NCBI GenBank assembly: GCA_004554075.1
Contig: SFOB01000012.1
Location: 4,679 to 68,678 of the forward strand
Source of the DNA: Treponema sp.
GTDB lineage: Bacteria > Spirochaetota > Spirochaetia > Treponematales > Treponemataceae
Length of the DNA stretch: 64,000 nucleotides
Direction: 5' to 3'
In this document: piece by piece, positions 49,731 through 59,499 of the stretch
Layout: every line of letters begins with the position of its first letter
How positions within the stretch are numbered: position 1 is the first letter of the stretch
Notes under the pieces: generated by a model
The model's input: the letters and a program-made list of their open reading frames with translations, nothing else
What the model was told of the DNA's origin: nothing
The model's database searches: none
Translations under genes and position numbers: made by a program

Positions 49731-51609
49731 GCCCCTGATTTATCTTGCAGAACCTTCACGCATTCTCGCAAAAGTTATTTCCTCTGAGCTGGAAAAACAA
49801 GGCTATGAGGTGGAGACTTTTAAGGATGGATATTCTCTCCTTAAGAAAATTACTGCAACTTCTCCACAGCTCATTATTTCTGACAATAATCTTGCAGAAA
49901 TAAACGGTATTGAATTATGCAAGATTTTAAAGACAGGTTCATCAAAGGATTCAATTCCTTTTATTCTTATTTCTACAGATGATTCTGTATTTGATTTCTG
50001 GATCAGCTCTATAGAAGCAAACAGAGTTGTTCTGGTAGAAAATGATAATGTTGATTATCTGATGGAAGCTGTAAAAGGTCTTCTTGAACATGAATATGTA
50101 GAAGCAAATGCTTTCTTTGAAAATGGCACTCTGCCGGATGAAAAATCTGAAGAGACAGCGGAATCAGATGCTGAAGAGAAATCAGAAAAAAAATCAGAAG
50201 ACGAGATTCTTACTTCCTGGATTGTAAACGCAATGAGTAAGAGTTCCTTCTTCTTTAATATGTCAAAGAATGTAATTCAGCTTTACTCTTATGTTCATGA
50301 TATTAATTCACTGGTGGAGCAGCTCTTCCGCCTTCTTTATTCTGCATGTGCCTTTGATGGAATTGTCCTTGTGCTGGACAGCCAGCCTGCAAAGGTATTT
50401 ATGAGCGGTACAGAATTTTTTGATGTATCTGTAGGCGATGAGTTCTGGAATATCTGTAAGGTTGAATACGAAAAACAGGCAAAGAAAAATCATACAATTA
50501 CCTACGAAGAAAAAATCTATGAGAACATTCTTCTTAAGACACCTGTAAGAGAAAAGTTTGAATCTTACCGTGCCTTTACAATTAAAAATAAAAACGGCTT
50601 TATCGGAACTCTGCATCTGGCTTCTACAAAAAGAAAGATTTTTAATTATAAGATTCAGTCTTCTATAGAGTTTATTCTTCCGTCTCTTGCAAATATTCTG
50701 CAGGAAGCGGTTCAGCGTTCGGAGCTTGTCCTTCAGGAATCTAAGCTTAGAACTGCCTTTTCAAAATTTGTTCCGGAAGAAGTTATCAATGACTTTTTGA
50801 TTTCTGCCGGAACCCAGGAGCTTAAAAACAAAAACGAAAAGCGTAACGTCGTAATCCTCATGAGCGATATAAGAAACTTTACTTCTATAAGTGAAGTAAA
50901 CAAGCCGGAAGACGTCGTAAACTTTTTGAATACTTATTTTACCAACCGTGTAGATATTGTAAAAAAGTACGGTGGTACAGTAGATAAGTTTATTGGTGAT
51001 GCCATCATGGTTTTGTTTGGTGCGCCTATCAGTTATAACGATAACGCCAAACGTGCAGTTCAGGCAGCGCTTGAAATGTACGAACAGTTAAACGAGATTC
51101 CATGCGGAAACCTTAAATTCCCTGAAGGCGTAAAGCTTGATATTGGAATTGGTATTCACTATGGAGACGTTATTGTAGGCCAGATTGGTAGTGCCGACAA
51201 AACAAACTATACAGTAATTGGAGATACCGTAAACGTTGCTTCACGACTGGAAGGTCTTACAAAACTTTACGGTGCTAAAATTATTATTTCACATGCAGTG
51301 AGAGATGAGCTTGATGATTCAATGAATCTCCTTCTTCTGGATTCTGTAAAGGTAAAAGGAAAGAAGGAAAGTGTATTGATTTATCGTGCTGATGAAAAAC
51401 CGCTGCCAAAGGAGTTTATTCAGGCTTATGAAAAGGGCTTTAAGTCTTACACAGAGGGAGCCTTTAGCCTTGCAATTCCATATTTTGAGGCGGCTTTAAA
51501 GGTCCTGCCGCAGGATAAGGCTGCAAAGCTGATGCTCGAACGCTGCAATGAATTTGCAGAAAACAAACCGGAAAATTGGGACGGCGCGATAGCGCTTACT
51601 TCAAAATAA
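49723..51609 (+). CDS. Receiver-linked adenylate cyclase
   Basis: 628 residues. An N-terminal receiver-like domain (1-120; LAEPSRILAK, Asp at IISDNN, but no conserved Lys-Pro) is followed by an acidic linker, a GAF-like region (about 180-335), a coiled helix, and a class III cyclase (about 370-545) with MSDIRNFT, DKFIGDAIM and TVIGDTVNVASRLE. A TPR-like helix pair ends the protein (about 560-620). The metal Asp pair and transition-state Arg are present. It overlaps cheA by 8 bp, so CheA signalling to this enzyme is likely. It would turn chemosensory input into cAMP. Confidence 0.88.
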   Translation: MTKPLIYLAEPSRILAKVISSELEKQGYEVETFKDGYSLLKKITATSPQLIISDNNLAEINGIELCKILKTGSSKDSIPFILISTDDSVFDFWISSIEANRVVLVENDNVDYLMEAVKGLLEHEYVEANAFFENGTLPDEKSEETAESDAEEKSEKKSEDEILTSWIVNAMSKSSFFFNMSKNVIQLYSYVHDINSLVEQLFRLLYSACAFDGIVLVLDSQPAKVFMSGTEFFDVSVGDEFWNICKVEYEKQAKKNHTITYEEKIYENILLKTPVREKFESYRAFTIKNKNGFIGTLHLASTKRKIFNYKIQSSIEFILPSLANILQEAVQRSELVLQESKLRTAFSKFVPEEVINDFLISAGTQELKNKNEKRNVVILMSDIRNFTSISEVNKPEDVVNFLNTYFTNRVDIVKKYGGTVDKFIGDAIMVLFGAPISYNDNAKRAVQAALEMYEQLNEIPCGNLKFPEGVKLDIGIGIHYGDVIVGQIGSADKTNYTVIGDTVNVASRLEGLTKLYGAKIIISHAVRDELDDSMNLLLLDSVKVKGKKESVLIYRADEKPLPKEFIQAYEKGFKSYTEGAFSLAIPYFEAALKVLPQDKAAKLMLERCNEFAENKPENWDGAIALTSK

Positions 51610-51624
51610 AAAAAAGAGGTGTAC

Positions 51625-53487
51625 ATGAATATTTCAAGCGTAAAAGAAAAACTGGAAAAAAAGAAAGATGTGCAGAAGGACATTGACTTTGGAAGCGAAG
51701 TTTTTGCCAGATTGAAAATTTCAAATCTTTTCTTTGAGATTATTACTATGGCTTTTTGTATGGTTATAGGAAACATTCCTGCCCAGCACATCAGCTCAGC
51801 AATTGTTTCAGGCATAATCATCTGCCTTATTGTGCAGTTCCTGGTTATGATGATAACAAATAAGCAGATAACCCAGTCTATTACAGAAGATCTGGTTTCT
51901 TTCTATTGTTATGATACTACAGTAAAAGAGCGCACTAAGCTTATGAAGCAGCTCATGGCAATGCCTGCAAAAATTGGAATTGCGGTTTTTGTTGTTTTTG
52001 CAGTGTGCGGCTCTATCTGGACAGCAATAACTGCAAACATTGCAAAGCTTCCAATGGATTCGGTAATCCTCTTTTCGGCAGCCCTTTTCTTTGGTTCTTA
52101 TTTTGCTGCGGTTCATGCCATAACAGGAATCACACAGATTATCTGTTCACATCATGCTTCTGAAATTGTAAGGGCGGGAGTTTCAAAAGACGAGGTTGAA
52201 AAAAATCATACCTTTGGAACCAAGTCTGCAACAATTACAGTGCTTCATATTTTTGCACCAATTCTTTTTGTAAATCTCTTTTTCTTTATTCTTGCCTGGA
52301 GAACTTATGTTTCTTATATGTCTATGAACATTGTCTTTTCAAGACTTGTTCTTATAGGCATTGTAAGCGGAGTTACGTACACCATTTATTCTACTTCGCT
52401 TTTTAAGAGAATGATGCGTTCTATCAATAACATGAGGGAGCTGCTCAGTGGAATGAATAAGGAAAACCTTCACAAGGTTAAGTTTGAGCGCACAGACCTT
52501 TCAAACGAGTTCATGTACAATGTTTACCTTATCAATACAATCGTTGAGATTCTGCAGAAGATTCTTAAGGAAAGCCAGAGAATCAGTATGGATGTAATTG
52601 AATCCAGCAATGAGCTTTCTGTAATTTCCCGCGAAACTGCAGTTACTTCCCTGGAACAGAACTCTGGTATTAAGGAACTGCTTTCGGCAATGGAAGAAAC
52701 AGACAGCCTTTCAAAGAATATTGCTGAGAAAATCGGTGAGGTTTCAATTGTTGCAAAGAAGACTACAAACAACATCGAAGACGGTTTTGGAATCCTTAGA
52801 CAGAATATGCAGAAGCTGGATGAAATTAAGGCAGCAAATGACATTACTGTTGAAGGAATTAAAAAACTTACAGAAAAGATTACCGGTATTTCAGATATTG
52901 CAAGAATCATTAATGATATTGCAGACCAGACAAATATTATTGCCTTCAATGCAGAGCTTGAAGCTTCAAGTGCTGGTAGTGTAGGTGATAACTTCTCTCT
53001 GGTTGCCAACGAAATCCGCCGCCTTACTAACAATACAATTCAGTCTACAGAAGAAATCCGTAAACGAATAATTGAGATTCAGCATTCTTCAGATGAGCTT
53101 CTGCTTTCTTCACAGAACGGCAGCAGCAAGATTCTGGATGGTACAAAAATCATAAACGAATTGAATCAGAGGTTCGAAGAACTTAAGGCTTCTTCTGAAG
53201 CAATGGATTATGCTTCAGAAGATATTCAGAAAATCATTGAGCAGCAGACTGCTTCTTTTGCGCAGATTGTTATTACACTCCGCCAGATTTCAGAAGCGGC
53301 AGAGACCTTCTCTACATCAACTCAGAAAATCAGTGATTCAGCACAAAACCTTTGTACAATTTCTACCAACCTCAAAAACCTTCAGCCTGAAGATGAAGAG
53401 GGAATTGAAAACGATGTAAATGCACAGGCAGCTGTAGATGCAATTGCAGAGGCTGTTTCTGCAACATTAGCAAAGGAGGGAAAATAA
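51625..53487 (+). CDS. Methyl-accepting receptor-like protein with six-TM sensor region
   Basis: 620 residues from ATG 51625 (AGAGGTG upstream). About six membrane helices (residues 30-78, 110-175 and 205-260) with short loops and no periplasmic ligand domain. A HAMP-like stretch follows, then a long helical signalling domain whose hairpin tip reads INDIADQTNIIAFNAELEASSAG. It differs from the usual LLALNAAIEAARAGE and has Ser at two Ala places. It probably reports to CheA/CheW of this operon by sensing within the membrane. It is a clear paralogue of the next gene, with which it overlaps (TAATG). Confidence 0.85.
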   Translation: MNISSVKEKLEKKKDVQKDIDFGSEVFARLKISNLFFEIITMAFCMVIGNIPAQHISSAIVSGIIICLIVQFLVMMITNKQITQSITEDLVSFYCYDTTVKERTKLMKQLMAMPAKIGIAVFVVFAVCGSIWTAITANIAKLPMDSVILFSAALFFGSYFAAVHAITGITQIICSHHASEIVRAGVSKDEVEKNHTFGTKSATITVLHIFAPILFVNLFFFILAWRTYVSYMSMNIVFSRLVLIGIVSGVTYTIYSTSLFKRMMRSINNMRELLSGMNKENLHKVKFERTDLSNEFMYNVYLINTIVEILQKILKESQRISMDVIESSNELSVISRETAVTSLEQNSGIKELLSAMEETDSLSKNIAEKIGEVSIVAKKTTNNIEDGFGILRQNMQKLDEIKAANDITVEGIKKLTEKITGISDIARIINDIADQTNIIAFNAELEASSAGSVGDNFSLVANEIRRLTNNTIQSTEEIRKRIIEIQHSSDELLLSSQNGSSKILDGTKIINELNQRFEELKASSEAMDYASEDIQKIIEQQTASFAQIVITLRQISEAAETFSTSTQKISDSAQNLCTISTNLKNLQPEDEEGIENDVNAQAAVDAIAEAVSATLAKEGK

Positions 53488-55274
53488 TGAAACAGAACGA
53501 AAAAAATATATCGCTTGAACAGAAGATTCTTAACGCCAGCCACCTTCCGGATATAATGTGTGGAATCATTATCCTCCTCTATACAGTATTCATTCTGAAT
53601 CTGAATGTTAGGACACATTATCTGCTTATTATTACAGTTTTTGCTGGAATCCTTTTTGCGCAATTCTGTCTTTCTCCAGTAACAAATCACTTTCTTATGT
53701 CTCGTGTTTCTAAAAAAATCCAGAAATGGGAAACAGAAGAAAGTGACGAAGATGAACGTACAAAGCTGCTGCTTGCACTTCATAAGCTTCCTGGCAGAAA
53801 ACAGTTAGAAGCCTTTTCATATTTCTTTATCTGTTCCTTCCTCTTAGCCGGTGCTTACGAGTTTATCTTAAAGATAAATCCTTATCTGAATATAGTAAGC
53901 CTTTGCTGCTGTCTTCTTGGTGCCTATGTTGCAAGCCTTCTGGCTCTTGCAAATACTCGTGCCATCTGTAACGACTATGCCTGCCGTCTGGTAGAAGATG
54001 GAGTTGATGAAAGAATCCTTAAGAATAAAAACTTCTTTGGAACTTCTTACCAGAAGACCTTTACCCTTTATTGTACTGTTCCTGTAATCTGGGGAATTAT
54101 ACTGGCAGCAATGCTTTTCTACGTTTATTACTTTAATAACGTACCTTCTGCAGCAGGTTTCCTTCCGGCAGATATTATGGGGCCGGGCTTCCGCGGAGTT
54201 CAGCTTTCACGCATCGCAGTTGTTCTTGCAATCAATACAGCCATAGGCATTATTTCGGTTTACTCATTCTTAAACTCTATTCTTGTTTCTTCAGACAAGC
54301 TGCAGTCTGCAATGATTCACATTATCAAAAACGATGTGTTTACAGTAAAGCTTGCTCCAACTGATTTTGAAACAGAGGTTTCTTATAACCTTCATCTTGT
54401 AAATCAGATTGTCCTCTTGTTCCGTTCAGTTCTGGATGACATCCGCATGATTGGTCAGACAATGGTAATTCCTATGAACGAGCTTGCAGAAATTGCCCAG
54501 TCTACAGCTTCTACTTCTCTTGAGCAGTCTACCGGTGTAAAAGAAATTCTTGCCACCATGGAGGATACAGACAGACAGACTCGTAACATTGTAGAAAAAA
54601 TTGCCGACGTAACAGCAGTTGCCGAAGGTACCGAAAACAATGTTAATGCCGGTTTTGAAACCCTGCAGTCTAACCTGGATAAGATGACAGAAATTACAGA
54701 TGCCAACGTTTCTACAATTTCTGGTATCCGTGAGCTTGGAGAAAAAATCGGAAGCATCTGGGAAATCGTAAAGATTATTAATGATATTGCAGACCAGACC
54801 CGTATTATTGCCTTTAACGCAGAACTTGAAGCTTCAAGTGCCGGTGACAGCGGAAAGAACTTCCATATTGTTGCTAACGAGGTCCGCCGTCTTGCTGCTG
54901 GTATTACAAAATCTGTAGACCAGATTAAAGAGCGTATTACAGAAATTCAGCATTCATCTGATAACCTGATTATTACTTCTGAGTCTGGTACAGAGAAAAT
55001 CCGCGAGGGTCTGGAGCTTTCTGAAAAACTTAAGGAAAAGTTCAATGATATTCAGAGTTCTTCAGAAATTACAGTAGAATCTGCAAACCAGATTAAGGAA
55101 ATCATTAATCAGCAGTCTACATCTTTCGATCAGATTGTAGCTACAGTCCGCCAGATTTCTTCCGGTATTGAAAACTTCTCTACTTCTACGGGAACTGTTA
55201 ACAATACCGCACAGAAACTTAAGGAGGCTGCAAACCTGCTTGAAAATCTTCACGTTAATATTATTGCAGAGTAG
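53487..55274 (+). CDS. Second methyl-accepting receptor-like protein, six-TM
   Basis: 595 residues. Layout matches the preceding gene: about six membrane helices (24-70, 105-160 and 185-265), a HAMP-like linker, and a signalling domain with INDIADQTRIIAFNAELEASSAG. The two genes probably arose by tandem duplication, since the tips agree closely while the sensor parts have diverged. They overlap by one base. A heterodimer or two-input receptor set is possible. No ligand-binding domain can be named. Confidence 0.85.
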   Translation: MKQNEKNISLEQKILNASHLPDIMCGIIILLYTVFILNLNVRTHYLLIITVFAGILFAQFCLSPVTNHFLMSRVSKKIQKWETEESDEDERTKLLLALHKLPGRKQLEAFSYFFICSFLLAGAYEFILKINPYLNIVSLCCCLLGAYVASLLALANTRAICNDYACRLVEDGVDERILKNKNFFGTSYQKTFTLYCTVPVIWGIILAAMLFYVYYFNNVPSAAGFLPADIMGPGFRGVQLSRIAVVLAINTAIGIISVYSFLNSILVSSDKLQSAMIHIIKNDVFTVKLAPTDFETEVSYNLHLVNQIVLLFRSVLDDIRMIGQTMVIPMNELAEIAQSTASTSLEQSTGVKEILATMEDTDRQTRNIVEKIADVTAVAEGTENNVNAGFETLQSNLDKMTEITDANVSTISGIRELGEKIGSIWEIVKIINDIADQTRIIAFNAELEASSAGDSGKNFHIVANEVRRLAAGITKSVDQIKERITEIQHSSDNLIITSESGTEKIREGLELSEKLKEKFNDIQSSSEITVESANQIKEIINQQSTSFDQIVATVRQISSGIENFSTSTGTVNNTAQKLKEAANLLENLHVNIIAE

Positions 55275-55285
55275 AGCTGGATTAG

Positions 55286-55291
55286 TATATT
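55286..55291 (+). promoter_or_regulatory. -10 box before the 912-aa gene, possible leaderless start
   Basis: TATATT ends 8 bp before ATG 55300 and there is no SD, the same geometry as at 44144-44149. A -35 box is not obvious. Confidence 0.3.
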
Positions 55292-55299
55292 ATTAACGT

Positions 55300-58038
55300 A
55301 TGAAAGAAAAAAACGATAAAAAGAAGCTTCCTCTTGGAGTGAGGCTTCTTTTATTACCATTTAAAATTATTCTGGTACTGCTTGTAGTAGTGCTTATCTG
55401 GTTTACCTTCTGTTTTTTTGACAGGGTAAAGCCTGCAGACGCTCTCCCTCCGGATTATGCTCTGTATCTGCGTACAGATTCTGTCTGGGGGACAGCAGAA
55501 CCTCTTCTTGATCTTGATGCAACACTGATTGCAATGAGCAGCCCTGAGCTGCAGAAATACCGCGATACCTTCCTTCAAATAAAAAGCTCTAAATTGCGTA
55601 AGAACTTTTTTGTAAAAAGAGCTCTTAAACGCCGCCTGGATGCTGCAGTTTATGATTATGATGAATCTGGCAATGCTGGTGCTCTTGTAGTACTAGATGC
55701 AGGCTTTCTTAGCGGAGCAGTTCGCCTTGCTCCTTATGCCGTTCCATACATTAAAGCAGTTTCAAACATAGTTGAACTTTCTTCCAACAGACATGGAAAC
55801 TATTACCAGCTGCAGAACGGAACTCCCGGCTTTTTTGTAATAAAAAAGAATCTTATAGTTTTTTCTACAAGTAAAAAGCTTCTGGAAGAGGCTATGACCT
55901 GGTCAAACTCTTCCCTCTATCCAAAGAATGAACTTTCTTTAGTAAATACAAAGCTTAAAGAGCCTCTCAGAATCCTTGCTAACGGTCAGAATCTTTTAAA
56001 GCTTTTTGCAGAAAAGCCTCAGGGCGAAAACAAAGCTGATAATAAAGCAGAAAACAAAGACGGCTCTTCTCTTATAAAAAATTATCTGGAAGCAATTGTT
56101 CCTTATCTTTCCCAGGATGAATATACATCTTTGAATTTTGGAATTACAGAAAAGGAATTAAATGTAAGCATTGCAGTTCCTATGGAACTGGCAGAGCAGT
56201 CTGAGCTGTCTGAACAGCCTGTGCTTAAGCTTTTGAAAAAAGAATCTTCAGTTCCTTCTCTTTTGCCACATTTTAGTGATGAGGTACAGTATTATACTTT
56301 GATTTCTGCTGGAACTCTGAGAGAGCTTAAAGATGCAGCAATCAAAATCCTGCCTTCTGAAAAAGATTTTTCTGCAACCTGGAATAAGTCAGATACAATA
56401 AGCAAGATTGTTTTTAATACTTCTCTTGATGATGTTCTTTTTTCATGGACTGGAGATGAGTTTGCAATCTTTGGAATTGAAGGAAAATCAGAACCTGTGT
56501 TTGCAATTAAGATTGCAGACGAAACAAAGCGCCGTCAGATTTTTGACAGAGTCTTTGCGTCATATATAGTTCGTTCAGATGACAGTCTTCTTGTAGATGG
56601 AATCCGCCTGCCTTGTATTGATATGCCGGGCTTTGTGCTTTCTGTTCTGCAGGCTCTGAATATAAATGTTCCAAAGCCATATTACCTTATCAAAGATAAT
56701 TATATTTATCTTTCACAGTCGCCGGAAAATCTTGTAGCAATCAATTCCGGTGCAGGTAAAAAACTTTCTGGCAGCCAGAACTGGCAGAGAGTTTCTTCAA
56801 GACAGTCGCCATATTCAACGCTTTCCCTTTATTACAATCTTGAGCGCAGTGTTCCTTTCTTTATAAAAGGAAGTTCTTCGATGTCAAAGATTCTTGCCCT
56901 TTATAATTCCGGCCGCTTTGACCTTCGCGTAAAAGATAATGTATTTACAGTACAGCTGCAGGCTTCTGCTGTTGAACTTGAATCTGCAAAGAATATTCCG
57001 GGCTTCCCTATAGAACTTGAAAATAAATCTAATGCGGAGCTTGTAAGATCAAATGCAAAAAAGAGTAAACTTGTTTTCTGGGTAGAAAATGATGGCTCTG
57101 TAAACTCTCTTGACTGCGGTACTTTTACACGAGCTAAGACAGAACTTGCTGAAGTAGAGTATATTGCAGCTGCAGATGAGATAACCATTAAGGCTAATGG
57201 TGGAGAAATCTGGGCTGTAACAAAAAGCGGAATGGTTTATCTTTTGAATTCTAAGCTGGAAAGTGTTCTTGGCTACCCGATTCTTTCCGGTGTTACAATG
57301 GCTTGTCCTCCTTTTGTTTATAAAGATTCTGTTGTGCTTACCGGAACAGACGGAGTTTTGTGTTTTGTTTCTCATAACGGAGAAGTAACAAATATTGAAA
57401 CTGATGTAGAAAGCGGCATTAAGGCAACTCCATTTGTTAATGGAGATATCATTGCCTTTTATGAAAAGGGCTTCTTTGGTGGAATCCATGTTTATAAGGA
57501 TTTAAAGCCTGTTAGTGAAGAAGGTCCTTTTGAACTGGAAGGAATTGCTTATGGTTCTCCATGTATCTTTACTGCCGGCGGAAAGCAGTATGCTGCTATG
57601 ATTACCCAGGCAGGTCAGCTATATGTTTACGATCTGAATGGAAATCTGCTCGAGCCTTTCCCGGTTGGTTTGAACGGTGTATTCTTCCTTAATGTGCAGA
57701 TGGCAGACGGTTATCTTTTTGCCCTTTCTGCAGAAGGTGAGCTTTACCGCGTTTCCCTGGACGGAAAGTCCATGAGGGTAAAGCTCCCATATTTTACAGC
57801 CAAAACAGGCCGCATTACCGTTTGTGATTACGACGAAAAAGAGGGAGCAGAGATTTTTGTTTCCGGCGAAGGCAATTCACTTTACGGCTTTAATACAAAA
57901 CTGGAACTGCTTCCGGAATTCCCTGTTTCGGGTTATGGAAATCCGCTCTTTGTTGATTTGAATGGTGATAATATGAATGACTGTATTACCATTACCTTTG
58001 ACAATAAGCTTTCGGCCGAAAAGGTACTTAAGAATTAG
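55300..58038 (+). CDS. Membrane-anchored periplasmic protein with propeller-like C-terminus
   Basis: 912 residues. A single N-terminal membrane helix (about 14-41) and a large exported part. Residues about 60-600 form an alpha/beta region with several hydrophobic segments similar to DUF3352-type proteins (YALYLRTDS, KNLIVFSTSKKLLEEA). From about 620 on, repeated WAVTKSGMVYLLNSKLE / GTDGVLCFVSHNGE / LYVYDLNGN / LYGFNTKLELLPEFPV blocks look like PQQ/FG-GAP blades of a beta-propeller. It ends NGDNMNDCITITF, an FG-GAP-like calcium loop. No SD. Function is unknown; it may work with the lipoprotein encoded 41 bp downstream. Confidence 0.65.
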   Translation: MKEKNDKKKLPLGVRLLLLPFKIILVLLVVVLIWFTFCFFDRVKPADALPPDYALYLRTDSVWGTAEPLLDLDATLIAMSSPELQKYRDTFLQIKSSKLRKNFFVKRALKRRLDAAVYDYDESGNAGALVVLDAGFLSGAVRLAPYAVPYIKAVSNIVELSSNRHGNYYQLQNGTPGFFVIKKNLIVFSTSKKLLEEAMTWSNSSLYPKNELSLVNTKLKEPLRILANGQNLLKLFAEKPQGENKADNKAENKDGSSLIKNYLEAIVPYLSQDEYTSLNFGITEKELNVSIAVPMELAEQSELSEQPVLKLLKKESSVPSLLPHFSDEVQYYTLISAGTLRELKDAAIKILPSEKDFSATWNKSDTISKIVFNTSLDDVLFSWTGDEFAIFGIEGKSEPVFAIKIADETKRRQIFDRVFASYIVRSDDSLLVDGIRLPCIDMPGFVLSVLQALNINVPKPYYLIKDNYIYLSQSPENLVAINSGAGKKLSGSQNWQRVSSRQSPYSTLSLYYNLERSVPFFIKGSSSMSKILALYNSGRFDLRVKDNVFTVQLQASAVELESAKNIPGFPIELENKSNAELVRSNAKKSKLVFWVENDGSVNSLDCGTFTRAKTELAEVEYIAAADEITIKANGGEIWAVTKSGMVYLLNSKLESVLGYPILSGVTMACPPFVYKDSVVLTGTDGVLCFVSHNGEVTNIETDVESGIKATPFVNGDIIAFYEKGFFGGIHVYKDLKPVSEEGPFELEGIAYGSPCIFTAGGKQYAAMITQAGQLYVYDLNGNLLEPFPVGLNGVFFLNVQMADGYLFALSAEGELYRVSLDGKSMRVKLPYFTAKTGRITVCDYDEKEGAEIFVSGEGNSLYGFNTKLELLPEFPVSGYGNPLFVDLNGDNMNDCITITFDNKLSAEKVLKN

Positions 58039-58079
58039 GAAATAAGTGCTGAGAAATAATATCTAAAAAGAGGTAAATT

Positions 58080-59237
58080 ATGAAAAAGTTGATTTCTTTT
58101 GTTTGTGGTGCTGCTGTAGCTGTCTTTGTTTTTTCTGCAGTTTCATGCGCTACTTTACAGCAGGATGTTTACACCTATACCGAAGAGAACTCTTATATTT
58201 TCAGTTCTATTGAGGTGTATGAGGATCGCTTTATAAAAATAGATGCCGAGGCCCAGCTTCAGTCTGCAGCTCCTCTTGAGAAAATCAACGCTCTTCTTAC
58301 AGATATCGCCACTTATAAAAGTTCAACAAATGTAACAGAACCTTTCTTGATTGCCCGATTAAGAGCCTTTGAAGGTCTTTTGTTCAAAATGGCAGGAAGA
58401 AAAAGGGATGCAGAAATAGCTTATAATGAAGGACGGGCCCTGCAGAAGGGAGACCGCTATGTGCAGCTTCTGGGCTGCCGGCTGGCTAAGAATGCGGAGG
58501 AAAGCCTTTCCCAGCTGGAAGCAATTCTGAATTATGATACAAAAAACGCTGTTCTGCAGCTGGAAAAAGGAAAGCTTTTATATCAGCTTAAAAAGTATGA
58601 CCAGTCAATTTCTGCAATAGATAACGCTTTTGTTCTTTTTGATAATGAAGGTCTTAAAAACTACCGCACTGTTTATAATCCCCTCAGAGCTTATGTATGG
58701 GATCTGAATACAGTGTATGGTAACTCTTCTGATTCAACTGCCTCTTACAATATGGCAGATTTGCAGCAGCCTCTTACTCTGGATTCTCTTGTAAATCTTA
58801 CCCTTGAAAATACAAATCTTCTGGAGAACTACCGCTCTGTGAACCAGAAGCAGAAGCTTCCTGCCTTTATAAAAACTCTGGAAAGGGGAGGATACTTTTC
58901 TTCGGCAGGCGACCAGCAGAATGCGGGGGGAAGCTCTTCTTATATCCTTGAGGCTGAAAATATTACCCGTAAAATGTGTGCCCGCTTTATCTGGAATGCT
59001 TATGTTCGAAAAAGTGGCAATGCTAAAATGCTTACCCGCTATTCAGAAAAATACCGTAAATCTGGTCGTGCAAAGAGTCCTGTGTCAGACCTTTCTGTAG
59101 AGGATCCTGATTTTGATGCTGTTCTTGGCGTAGTTGAAAACGAATTTATGGAGCTTCCTGATGGAAGAAGCTTTGAGCCAGATGCATCTGTTACTAAGCT
59201 GCAGTTTATAAACTGGGCTAAAAAGGCTGATAAATAA
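58080..59237 (+). CDS. TPR lipoprotein with SLH-like C-terminus
   Basis: 385 residues. A signal with lipobox SAVSC (about Cys23). The middle has TPR-like helices (about 95-190; LEKGKLLYQLKKYDQSISAIDNAF). The C-terminal region (about 335-385; SPVSDLSVEDPDFDAVLGVVENEFMELPD split over D/P/F positions and RSFEPDASVTKLQFINW) has the SLH-domain pattern. SLH domains bind cell-wall or envelope polymers. AGAGG precedes ATG. It follows the 912-aa protein and probably forms an envelope unit with it. Confidence 0.7.
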   Translation: MKKLISFVCGAAVAVFVFSAVSCATLQQDVYTYTEENSYIFSSIEVYEDRFIKIDAEAQLQSAAPLEKINALLTDIATYKSSTNVTEPFLIARLRAFEGLLFKMAGRKRDAEIAYNEGRALQKGDRYVQLLGCRLAKNAEESLSQLEAILNYDTKNAVLQLEKGKLLYQLKKYDQSISAIDNAFVLFDNEGLKNYRTVYNPLRAYVWDLNTVYGNSSDSTASYNMADLQQPLTLDSLVNLTLENTNLLENYRSVNQKQKLPAFIKTLERGGYFSSAGDQQNAGGSSSYILEAENITRKMCARFIWNAYVRKSGNAKMLTRYSEKYRKSGRAKSPVSDLSVEDPDFDAVLGVVENEFMELPDGRSFEPDASVTKLQFINWAKKADK

Positions 59238-59260
59238 ACTTTGTGAGAATTTCATAAAAA

Positions 59261-59309
59261 GGTGAAAAAAAATTAAAAATTAATCGTTTAACTAGTGATT
59301 TTTTTCACC
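59261..59309. repeat. Inverted repeat after the SLH lipoprotein gene
   Basis: GGTGAAAAAAA (59261-59271) and TTTTTTTCACC (59299-59309) are perfect 11-bp complements with a 27-nt loop. No T-run follows on the plus strand beyond the stem, so it is a weak terminator at best; it lies directly upstream of a strong promoter. Confidence 0.35.
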
Positions 59310-59316
59310 AAAAAAA

Positions 59317-59345
59317 TTGACAAAAAAATATTAGTTTGCTATATT
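59317..59345 (+). promoter_or_regulatory. Strong promoter of the small RNA candidate
   Basis: TTGACA (59317-59322), a spacer of exactly 17 bp, and TATATT (59340-59345). It is among the best consensus matches in the window and has no gene with an SD close downstream. Confidence 0.7.
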
Positions 59346-59350
59346 ATAAA

Positions 59351-59448
59351 CAGCTTGTAAATAAGCTGATAAACTCTCTCCGATGTCCAGCAACGCTGGA
59401 CGGCAAGGTTCCCTTCTAGTGTTACTGTCTGGGAACCTTGTTTTTTTT
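59351..59448 (+). ncRNA. Candidate small RNA of about 95 nt
   Basis: From the promoter at 59317-59345, transcription would run to U8 at 59441-59448. Three stems are formed: CAGCTT/AAGCTG (59351-59368), GTCCAGC/GCTGGAC with loop AAC (59385-59401), and CAAGGTTCCC/GGGAACCTTG (59404-59413, 59431-59440) as the terminator. The first two are joined by a single-stranded stretch GATAAACTCTCTCCGAT. No open frame with an SD lies within. It could be a trans-acting sRNA or a leader; it does not match a class I know. The kinase gene downstream seems to have its own -10 box. Confidence 0.6.
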
Positions 59449-59499
59449 AACTTTCAAAAGTCTTTAAAAATCCTATTTTTCTGATATTATATTATTGAG

